The notes beneath the pieces are model-generated. The model did not search any database. It saw only the letters and a list, made by a program, of their open reading frames with translations, and was not told the DNA's origin. A stretch of DNA of 64,000 nucleotides from Pseudopithomyces maydicus (taxonomy: Eukaryota > Ascomycota > Dothideomycetes > Pleosporales > Didymosphaeriaceae): contig JANTUC010000006.1 in NCBI GenBank assembly GCA_026873275.1, positions 2,267,149-2,331,148 of the forward strand, read 5' to 3'. Both the position numbers and the translations under genes were made by a program. This document shows, piece after piece, positions 11,090-20,314 of the stretch. Each line of letters opens with the position of its first letter. The first letter of the stretch is position 1.

Positions 11090-12210
11090 TCAATCTGAGG
11101 AAACAAGCCATTGTACCCCCTTCGCAAGATTCTCATTGTATTCTGCCCTCGGTTTGTCAAGCTTCGAAGATGGCCATGTCCAATAATAATGGGGATAACC
11201 TTCATAGTAATCAAACTTGCATGGAACCCTAGGTATCTCAGTGATGATCTAATCGTAACAGAAAATGCGACTTACTTGTGGTCGTCTAATTTCTGCTTGA
11301 ATAGCAGACCATCGTCTCGAAGGGTGTCGTGACCCGCTACGGTCAGATACACTTTCTTTAGGTCCATGATCTTATGGTGAAGCAAAACTGAGCCGTATGG
11401 ATCTGTAGGTGGCGTACCGAATGCTTCTATTTATATGTTTAGTCGGTATCCAAGAGAACTCTATGTAGAACCTACCCCAGAAAGTACGCATAGCTCTGTC
11501 CGTGTCAATGGTATGATTGGCATGTTCTTCATACGAAGTGTATTTGGATTTCAACTCTTCGGGTATTCCGTCTGGATGCATAGTAGCTGGGACTTCGGCC
11601 ACTACGCCGACTAAAGATTGGCCCAACCCTTCGTCAATTGCCTTCAGAGCCACTGCAATGGCAAGTTGGGCTCCAGCCGATACTCCAGAGGTAAAGATCT
11701 TGCCCTGTGTGCCACCCAGCTCTTTTGCATGGTCAAACGTCCACCGGAATCCCTTAAAACAATCATTTATAAGGCCGGGATGCTTGTTCTGAGGTGCAAG
11801 GCCGTACTCGACAGATACAAGCACAACATTACCGCCTTTGGAGATGGCTCTGCAAAAAGCGTCGTCGCCATCTATGTCACCCATCGCCCAACCTCCACCA
11901 TGATAGTACACGCCGACTGGCCTTCCACCAGAATATCTTTCGGGAGTATAGATACGAATGTTCAAACCACCTTCAATTGTCCTATCCTCGGTTTTCACGG
12001 CTGGGTCTGGCGATGGGAAGGTATATTTAGAGGCCATCTTAGCGAATATCTTCCCGAAACCTTCAGCGCAGGCTGCAACGGAATCATGCTGAAGTAACGG
12101 TCGCTCGCCGAATTCCTCTTCGAACTTGTAGAGGTCAGTGATGAAGGTCATGCATGTGGTTGCTGCTTGCATACCTCGACCCAAGGCTTCGCGAACCCTT
12201 CAGACGCCAT
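11090..12210 (-). CDS. Alpha/beta-hydrolase fold-3 esterase (HSL-type)
   Basis: Carboxylic-ester hydrolase of the hormone-sensitive-lipase-like family, 324 aa, cytosolic (no signal peptide). Exons (minus) 12210-12175, 12124-11476, 11426-11276, 11228-11090, introns 47-50 nt. The oxyanion-hole motif HGGGW is at residues 87-91. The nucleophile elbow GVSAG is at 159-163 with Ser161. The acid region VAGHDTLRDDG and a late histidine in YEGYPHYYW complete the expected triad order Ser-Asp-His. The first intron (12125-12174) ends in AAG after a CACTGAC branch site; this joins MASEGFAKPWVE to FEEEFGERP, the normal N-terminus of the family. Divergently transcribed from the acyl-CoA dehydrogenase with a 338-bp shared promoter, so the two are probably co-regulated. 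Substrate ester unknown. Confidence 0.9.
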
Positions 12211-12548
12211 TTTCAATCAACACAGAGTTGTCAGAGGAAGGAATACCCCTCGCCGCGAATATGGCCCAATGATCCATCTTCGGCCGGTTATCATCCAATC
12301 AGACATGGTCGGTTCCTAGTACAGGTGAAGGTGGAGATGGAGTTGGTCCAAGCTCCAAGCGGACGCTTAATGTCTTCCAGGCTCCGCTAAATCCCCCGCA
12401 ACACCCTCGGCCTCGACGCATTCACGCCTGCGCCCTCTCTCTCCATTAGGCATAGCGGAGCCGTCATGGATGCCCCAGATAATCGTCGTCTCCAGCGTCT
12501 GAGGATTGGTCGTTCAAGATTGCCCGGATAGCAGCAGCTTACAGTAAC
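12211..12548. promoter_or_regulatory. Shared divergent promoter, esterase / acyl-CoA dehydrogenase
   Basis: A 338-bp gap between two divergently transcribed start codons. It must hold both promoters. CGG/CCG triplets are frequent (for example CGGCCG near 12281), compatible with zinc-cluster control, but no spacing is repeated convincingly. No TATA element was recognised. Confidence 0.5.
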
Positions 12549-13964
12549 ATGGCGACCAACATACAGATGGAGGGCAACCCGGCCTTTGCACGCATCCCGC
12601 CATGGGTAAAGGCAAAGCTGCGACCGATTGCTATCGAGAAGATTCAGCAGGTTCACGACTGGATTGAGAACGAATGTATACCCGCAGAGCGCATATACAA
12701 AGCGCAGCTGAAGGAGGCCAGATGGACGACTCCAGCCATCGTGACCGAGCTGCGGAAGAAGGCAAAGGCCCAGGGCTTGTTCAATCTGTTTCTACCGAAT
12801 CACTTTGAAGAAAGTCCGGGCTTGACCAATTTGGAATACTCGTGCTGTGCAGAGATCATGGGCAGGGTCTATTGGGGAGCGCAGGTGAGCTACTCACAAC
12901 TGCATCTTCAATGCGTATAAAAGCTAACTACTGGCCAGACACTGAACTGCCACGCGCCCGAGACCGGCAACATCGAGCTCCTCGCCAAATATTGCACACC
13001 GGAGCAGAAGAAGAAGTGGCTACACCCGCTGATGAACGGCGATTTCTCCTCCGCATACAGCATGACCGAGCCAGACCGAGCCTCCTCAGATGCCACCCAA
13101 GTCGGCATCAGCATGCAAATCACAGATACAGAGGTCATAATCAACGGTCGCAAATTATACGGCAACTGCAAGTACAACGACGAGATGCAAATCTTCATCC
13201 TCATGGGATGCTCCGACCCGACCAACAAAAATCCCTGGAACCGACACACAACTCTCGTCGTTCCCGCAAACACCCCGGGCCTCACACAAGTCCGCAACCT
13301 CTCCATAATGGGCTACGACTGGGCCCCCGAAGGCCACGGCGAATACCTCTACGAGAACGTCCGCGTCCCCCGCGAGAACATAATCCTTGGGCCCGGCCGC
13401 GCCTTCGAAATCGCACAGGGGCGTCTCGGCCCAGGCCGCATCCATCACTGCATGCGGCTCATCGGGCAAGCCGAGCGCGCGTACGAACTTGCCCTCGTCC
13501 GCTGCTACGAGCCGCGCAAGAAACCCCGCGGGAAGTTCATCGGCGAGTTCGACAGCAACATCGAACGCGTCGCCGACATGCGCATGAGCATCGACGCCAT
13601 GCGGCTTGTCGTGCTGAACGCGGCAGACACCATGGACCTGCAGGGCAATAAAGCAGGCAGGTACGCCATCGCGCAGAGCAAGATCATGGTGCCGAACGCC
13701 CTGCTCAAGGTCATCGATGAAGCGATGCAGATATATGGTGGCCAGGGCCTCACGCAGCATACGCCCCTGCCCGAGATATGGACGTATGCGCGCTTCGTGA
13801 GGGTGGCCGATGGGCCCGATTCGGCGCATAGGCATCAGGTGGGGAGGGATCAGATGAAGATGGCGCAGGGGTTTAGGGAGAGGGCCGAGAGGTATACCGA
13901 GAGGTATAAGGAGCTTTGTGGGGAGTGGGGGTTGGAGCCGGAGGAGTTTTGGGGTGTGGTTTGA
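12549..13964 (+). CDS. Acyl-CoA dehydrogenase (ACAD10/11-like)
   Basis: FAD-dependent acyl-CoA dehydrogenase making an alpha-beta double bond in an acyl-CoA; 453 aa; exons 12549-12884 and 12939-13964. Visible family features: N-terminal helical domain; the signature YSMTEPDRASSDATQ; the middle beta domain with GYDWAPEGHGEY; the C-terminal signature segment RLGPGRIHHCMRLIGQAERA; and MQIYGGQGLTQHTPLPE near residue 390. The second exon has much higher G+C than its neighbours. There is no obvious peroxisomal C-terminus (ends EEFWGVV) and no clear mitochondrial presequence, so the compartment is open. Fungal ACAD10/11-like proteins handle longer or branched acyl-CoAs and also occur in metabolite clusters. 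Divergent from the esterase, it forms the right edge of the putative cluster. Confidence 0.92.
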
Positions 13965-14915
13965 TAGTTCAGGAAGGTGTATGGGTAGTAGAGAGGGCTT
14001 CGGGTTTAAGTGTGAAATTAAATATGGCTTCATCTTTCACTTTGCTATTTTAATTTCTAGGTCCGCGAGAATACATGTGTGGTATCTAGAGCGGTGGCAT
14101 ACCATGCTGAAATTGCGAACTTTTGGCAATCATAGTCCTTGGTGAAGTATCAAACTGAATCATTGCATGCGACGGATACTGCGAAGAGCTCACACTGGCC
14201 CGAGTATACTCGGCTTAAGGTACACCATCACGGCAGTGTTGTAAGTCAATTATGTATCGCTTAAAAACATTTAAATTTCCATGGAGCGCTTTGGATTGGT
14301 TCTCTTAGACATCTTATCGAGATCTTGCTGGTCGTTCTTTTCGCAACGGACAGATGTATGCAACTAACTTAGAGCTTCATACGATTGAATTAGACAGCCA
14401 GACATAACTCTGTCCACCATTCAACTATAGCCATCTGGAGTTTCTATATCGTGACCAAAGATGGCTGGCCCTGTACGGCAACGGGGCACGCTGGCTCATG
14501 GCGTGTCATCATTGAAGGGAGCCGAGAGTCATTGGGATCTTAGGGTGGATTGCGAGCTGGTATACGGCCAGAGAAACTACCGGTCACTAGGCAAAAGAAA
14601 TAGGCGAACGATGGCTTCTTGTTCTGAGATTTGCTGGGAGTGGGTGCGATGGGCGAAAGAGAGTAGGAAGGCGAAGCTAGCATGTAAAAGGTTGGATCAA
14701 ATTATCATTTTTTGCGTGAAGCTCAAATAGACATATTCACAGTTCAATTTCGCCTCCCGCTAACATTTCTTCGACAAAAAGCAGTTCAGTCTGGTCCACA
14801 AATAGATAGGCCACCGAAGTAGAATGACAAACGAAAAATGACACTATCCCTCGTCCAATAAATGTAGCAACATTAGAGACGGATAGTTCCATCATATCAA
14901 TAAAAGCTCACTGTA
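13965..14915. other. Intergenic
   Basis: No supported gene. An 89-codon plus-strand frame at 14461-14730 has no recognisable motif and is probably chance. This is the convergent 3' flank of the acyl-CoA dehydrogenase and the broken protease gene. Confidence 0.4.
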
Positions 14916-16701
14916 TCATGTCTCCGGGGAAGTGGTTCTGTTGGGTAATTCGTACATCTGAATCCCTGCGTCCAGCTCACTCAGCGGCCATTGTTCTTTC
15001 GGCGTACTATTCGAAACATCATGTGCGGATACGTTCTTTTCCGTCTTTTCCGAGCGCCGTCGTTCTGCATCAGAATATACGGGGGCGGGGTCGGCCTCGC
15101 ATATGGGTGGATGATTAACGTCGATGTAGATAGCAGCAGGCTCGACTTCGGCCATATGCCGACGCCTCCTCCAAAGAAAATATGCCCCAGCTATCAGTAT
15201 GATGGAGATAATTGACATCCCGATTCCGATAGCTAGCTTGGTGTGTGTAGACATGCCACGATAAGTTGGACCAGGAGCTTGGCCCAGCCAGCCTATCTGG
15301 TACTCCCAGTTCGCACCTATAAAAGCCGCCTGCAAGAACGCCCGCCCTAGAATGAAGGTATCGCCACTTTCCTGTAGATTATATGGCTGACAGGGAAAAT
15401 ATTACCGAGTGCTTGTAGTTGGAAATTCAAGCGTCAGGTTAAGTAAAGCGAAGGGAACCTTGATAGTTACCTGTATACCGCATTCAATAAGATAAAACCA
15501 GTCAGATTTTACAGCGATTTAAACTCACATTCGAGATATCTCCGATCGCAGGTGGAAATGTGAAGCTGAGATATGATGGTGAAGTGACGATTGCCTCATA
15601 GGCAGGGTCCTCGGTGTTCCATAGGTAATACTATGTTGTCCAGTCAAATTCGATTGGCAACAATTTGGCAAGTGCTTCGCATGTCTTAACAGGAAGATAT
15701 AAATAGGGGCTTCGTGCGTCAAACGTGATGTTTATCGATCTACCGACCGGCTCATCCCCGTTGGTAAGCAGCTGTGATTTGCTCGTGAAGTCTTTGAATG
15801 GAGACTTGCCAAACTCCACCCCGATACCTATAATCACTAATCAACATGGTTTGATCTATTTCGATTATATTTCCCTTACCTATGTCTAATAGTTCATGAC
15901 TGAATCCCTCTGTGAAAGTCGTCAGAGGACCAATCACCCGACCTTTGTTGTAACCGCCAAAATGTAATGATCCAGGGTAGTCAAAGGCTGCAGATCCAAT
16001 ATGAAGACCAAATGAATAAGAAGGGATCACTTCGTCCCAAGAAAGTCTGTATAGGTTTAGAGCCAGTATATAAACCTAAAATCATGACTTACTGTGAGCT
16101 GAATAGTTTCGCGGAGCTATTCATCGGTCTAGACGTATGCGTACTATAATTGAAAGATTGAGTACGATTAGGGCCACCGAGCCCTAAAAAGCCCAACTGA
16201 ATCCCGCTTGTCGTACCATTGAGATATTGTGTTAGGCCCCGAGAGCTACTACTCATGATCGACACATTCCACACCGTTTTGCCATTAATGGTCAACGCAC
16301 GACTGGTATAGTCCAACTGAAATTGCCCAGAATCCAAACCGAGGATACACAAGGTCCGGGTGATTTGCCCCAGAAGGGAGCCAGTTGGTAGCGTTAACAT
16401 CAGGCTCCCAAGTTCCTCCTTTACCACGGAAAGAACCAGGCCATACCACACAGGATGATTTGGTGATCGTGAATGTCTCATAAGTGCCACCCGGATAGAC
16501 GTCAATATCAGCATGGTTTTGCTCGCTGATTTCACGCTTCGTGTCATTTCCACCTACAGCGATTCGCACAACCTGCCACGGTCCGTCCGGACCATATTTT
16601 CTCGAGCTCCAGGGGACAGCAAGGGGATTCTGGGCAAGACTACTGCTCGAGAACAGAGTGATCCCCAGTATTATCGCCAAGATTAACGCTATATTGTTCA
16701 T
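14916..16701 (-). pseudogene. Broken aspartic-protease-like (peptidase A1 fold) membrane-anchored protein gene
   Basis: Extracellular aspartyl-protease-like protein with N-terminal signal peptide (MNNIALILAIILGITLFSSS), many N-glycosylation sequons, a C-terminal transmembrane helix (SIISIILIAGAYFLW) and a basic cytosolic tail. Exons (minus): 16701-16093 (interrupted), 16046-15880, 15827-15529, 15470-14916. Three breaks are visible. First, the frame changes between about 16399 and 16316: one surplus base, two missing, or an unusual 82-nt intron 16317-16398. Second, an in-frame TAG at 15631-15633 lies between WTT and YYLWNTEDP. Third, an in-frame TAA at 15402-15404 lies between TTSTR and YFPCQPYN. 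Reading resumes in frame after both stops, through DTFILGRAFLQAAF, typical of the family C-terminus. Both stops could come from CAG and CAA by a CpA-to-TpA change. The usual DTG catalytic motifs were not identified, so it may have been a non-peptidase paralogue. Confidence 0.8.
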
Positions 16702-18240
16702 TTTTATCCTATGATGACGTATTTGTGGTGGCCAGATAGGAGGTGAGCTTGATCGACGATAAGACAATATCAGGAAAGGCTGATGGGCTCGCTCCTGTAA
16801 ATATATTATTCTTGTGGACAAGGATTTGGATATTTCACGGTTACAAAATCACTAGTACGGAGGTTGGCGTGCCCTGGACACAGCGTCTCAGTTGTTTCAC
16901 AGCTATGCCCTGATTTTAGGATATCTTTGCTCTGCTTGGAATGTGCCTATTCTCGTTGGACGATGTAATGCCCTGATAGCTAGTCAAAACTATCAGAAGA
17001 GAGCGCAAGAAATAACCTATAGCATCTAGTTTCCAGCGTCTGATACGTTAAGAAATCTCAACCGCATCTAGAGAATGACAAAGCTACGTGTACGTTAGAC
17101 AGTGCCAACTCGTAGTGGAACCTACCTGTGCACTGCCACGATTCGTATTGCTACAATGCGGTTGCGTCCTTTCCATCAGTTCCAAACGCCATCTCCTCCC
17201 ACCTCTAGAGGGTGACTCTCATCCAATTTATTACCAGACCAAGAAAGATTTTTCCCAAGATGATTGAGCGTAGATAGGAAAGTAAAACACCTCTATTCAG
17301 CAGTACTTTCAAGTCTTACCTAGATCTACTGGCGCTTGGTACATTGTGACTAGTGCTATATGTTCACCCTATGCTTTGTCCAAGAGTATTACCTAGTTGA
17401 TGGAGGGCGCTGTGATTGAGCACGAGCACCGTCAGCCAGAAGCTCATTGGTTGAGGATAAATTTTGGGGGCGCATAATCCCTGTGCACACGTACGGGAAG
17501 CCGGATCGAGATCGTCGTTTTGCACTTCGGGGGTCAAAACTCAACAACGGCAGCAGTGATGATGTATTCTGAGACGGCGACGATAGCGTGTCATTATTCA
17601 GTATGGCCTTGGCTTAGCTTATGTGTAGCCAAGATGTTTCGAGACAACAGCTGAAAGCTACCCGCGCTGTGCCACTTGTGTGCTACGTGTGCGTGGAAAT
17701 AAGTGGCGCGTATCTGCAGCGCTGGTAGGGAAGATATATTGGATCTGCGGTTTGCTGACCAGGGTTAAGCTGCGTAACTTGAAATCCTTTCTCAAGGGTC
17801 GTGGTTTAAAAGAGGAGTCGGGTGATAGGTTGAGTGCCATCTCCCGCGCTTCACCTAATTCGTGCTTGCAAGATTGCAGTCGTATTCGTAGGTCATTTCG
17901 CCGTTTGTGCCGGAAAAACGCAATGCTCGGATACACAAGCGTAGAAAGTGCTGCGTAAGCGACGGGAAGCCACCCATGAGTTCATATATCACGCCGCATA
18001 CCCCAAACCCTCGAAGTCGCTTGCTCTACCGCACGACTGTGTTACAGTACTGAAATAGTCGATGTAAAAACGACCGCATGCCTTTAAGAATGCGTGTTCT
18101 CAACCCAAACTAGCCCAAGGCCGATTTATGTTTGGCGCGATCCCGGTTCTTTCCGTCAACGCCGATTTTGGAAAGCGCGGAGTGAAAGGCCAAGCCTCGT
18201 TATATTTTGGAAGGCGCGAAGTGAAAGACCAAACTTCATC
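16702..18240. other. Intergenic, 1.5 kb
   Basis: No supported gene. Overlapping 92-codon frames on both strands at 17658-17958 look like chance. The right end contains the in-frame 39-nt tandem repeat listed separately and the promoter of the GT8 gene. Confidence 0.4.
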
Positions 18241-18258
18241 ATGTTTTGGAGGCGCCAC
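18166..18258 (+). repeat. 39-nt tandem repeat, about 2.4 copies
   Basis: Units begin at TTTTGG at 18166, 18205 and 18244, exactly 39 nt apart. The period is a multiple of three, and the frame of the downstream GT8 gene stays open through it, encoding FWKARSERP twice and FWRRH once. The third unit carries the first in-frame ATG (18241). It is either 5' leader or part of a longer N-terminus begun in an unseen exon. Confidence 0.8.
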
Positions 18259-19557
18259 TTCTCACCCACCACAAGCGAAGAAAACGACGGGACTTTGAAC
18301 GGACCAATGCAGCTCTCCAACTGGCTTATGCCTCGGCGCTTCCGATCCGCAATCATCGTCTGCCTCATATTGTCGTTTCTCGGTCTTTTGCTCGTCCAGT
18401 ATCCGGGTTTCGATGACCGCGTGAAAAAGCTGGCCCACGATGCAACTGCACCCGCGCCAGTAAACTGCAATTGCCCTGGGGTGCCAGACCACAGCGATGA
18501 GCTAATCGACCACAGCAATGGTTCCTCCTTCCGAGACTCGATCCAATGGTCGGACTTTGCATACGTGCAATATGTGACCAGTGAGTAAACAATTCACGCA
18601 AGCAATCCTTTCTGCTGACCGTTCGGCTTCCGCATAGACCCGAGCTACCTTTGCAACTCTTTGATGATCTTCGAGGCTTTGAGGCGTCATGAAACGAAAG
18701 CGGATCTCCTCATGATGTACCCGCAGGAATGGGAGCTTTCCGCCCACGCCGCAAAAGATACCTCGTCGGAGACGGCCCTTTTGATCCAGGCCCGCGACGT
18801 ATGGAATGTGAGCATGATGCCTATTCAGGTCAAGACGTTCAAAAACGAGCAGGATCCCACGTGGCAAGACAGCTACACCAAGTTGTTGGCGTTTAACCAG
18901 ACACAGTATAAACGCGTCATATCGATCGACTCTGACGGCACAATCTTGGACAACATGGACGAGCTCTTCCTTCTTCCCTCGGCGCCCGTAGCTATGCCGC
19001 GTGCGTATTGGATGCCCGAGAAATTCTTCCTGTCCAGTCAACTTATCGTCATCGAGCCTTCACAAGCAGAATGGACGCGGGTGGAAGATGCCATGGACCA
19101 TCATCAAGGCCACGATTACGACATGGATATCTTGAACAAGCTCTATGCGAAATCGAGCACCGTTATCCCCCATCGCAAGTACGATATTCTCTCCGGAGAG
19201 TTCCACAACACGGAACACGAGAATTACCTTGGATCGCCTGTCGAAAAATGGGACGCGAGGAATGCTCTGAAGGAGGCAAAGTTCGTGCACTTTTCCGACT
19301 GGCCGATGCCAAAGCCTTGGTTGGAACCGCAGGAAGGCATGGTGGAGAAGTACCAGCCCGAGTGTAGGATGGTACGGCCAGAGCTACAAGACTGCTCAGA
19401 TCGCGAAGTATGGCTACATCTGCGTGAAGACTTCTCTCAGCGGCGCGAGCGGGTATGTGGAAGGGCGTTCGATGAAAAAGCTCGGCCTCAATTGCGCAAA
19501 CGCTTTCTTGGTGATCGCGTATCTTCTCCACCGTGGTATGAGCCGCGCTTCGGTTGA
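18241..19557 (+). CDS. GT8 glycosyltransferase, glucose N-acetyltransferase (Gnt1)-like
   Basis: Golgi type II membrane glycosyltransferase; fungal relatives transfer N-acetylglucosamine to glycans. Exons 18241-18580 and 18638-19557; 419 aa. A short basic cytosolic tail precedes a single signal-anchor helix (about residues 36-54, SAIIVCLILSFLGLLLVQY), then a luminal stem. The GT8 catalytic domain begins at YVTNPSYLCNSLMIFEAL, recreated by the intron join. The metal-binding DxD motif is IDSDGTILDNMDELF (Asp211-Asp213). FLSSQLIVIEPS and VHFSDWPMPKPW are conserved GT8/Gnt1 blocks. Start is uncertain: 18241 is the first ATG in frame; the open frame extends upstream through the 39-nt repeat but reaches a stop without another ATG. 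Enzyme class confident, acceptor unknown. Confidence 0.85.
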
Positions 19558-20314
19558 AAGAAACCGTCCATGTAGGTAGCTTCTCTCATGGTAGAACCAA
19601 AATCTACGAATTACGTGAGCCTGTTGAATTGAGAAATACAGTGGTTGACTTTGCAACAGGAAGTTTGACTTTGCGACATGTAGTTAGCCTGATGAGAATC
19701 GCCGATTCTGCGATTGACAGATGGCAGTTTGTTTAATTACACTTGTACAACGGTGCTTTTCAGCCGTCATTGAGAATCAGCTAGACTCGGGATAATATTT
19801 TGTGCGTGGAACAGGACCGTAAGGCGTAGGGACTTCTCTACTTAGCCCCCGGAACGTGCATAGCATCTTGTTGCATGAGAGGGATTGTTAAACTGTAGCT
19901 GTTTACTTGTTCACACTAGATACTTTTCAGATCCACTAGAGAGTCACAACTGTATAACAAATTGAGCTTGCAATCATGACTTGAGCGTCGTGCGTTGGAA
20001 TCTCTGTACCTATGGCGTCAGAATTGGAGCGTAGACTTGTGCTTATCGCGTCCGCAATTCGTCTTCCTCTTATTTCATCTTATCACCACGATCTTCCATC
20101 TCGACTATAACGGATAAAATGCCTTGAATTAGACGCTCTCGATGTTAGGGATTCAATGGGCGGTGAAGGATGTCATCGTTGGTCGCGTGGTCGCCTTCCA
20201 AGTAGTGCGCCAAGCTGCAAGTTTGCCCAGAAAGCCCGACGGGCCGAACGTTGACGGGAGCCTCAACTCTCAACATTGCGCGCATCGCCTTCTCAGGCTT
20301 CATCAGTGCTTCGA
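19558..20314. other. Intergenic
   Basis: No supported gene. It contains the 3' flank of the GT8 gene and the promoter of the double zinc-cluster regulator. Confidence 0.4.

Noticed and set aside
12842..13651. 269-codon plus-strand frame overlapping the acyl-CoA dehydrogenase
   Set aside because: Arg/Pro/His-rich out-of-frame translation of the same exon; it also reads through the intron.
13155..14033. 292-codon open frame on the minus strand opposite the acyl-CoA dehydrogenase
   Set aside because: Exact antisense shadow of a highly GC-rich, well-conserved exon; no motifs of its own and a Leu/Pro-rich low-complexity start.
14461..14730. 89-codon frame between the ACAD and the broken protease
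   Set aside because: No recognisable protein features; probably chance.
16317..16398. 82-nt intron in the protease-like gene instead of a frame shift
   Set aside because: Phase and GT..CAG ends fit, but it would remove about 27 residues expected between the two conserved blocks and is longer than the gene's other introns. Kept only as an alternative.
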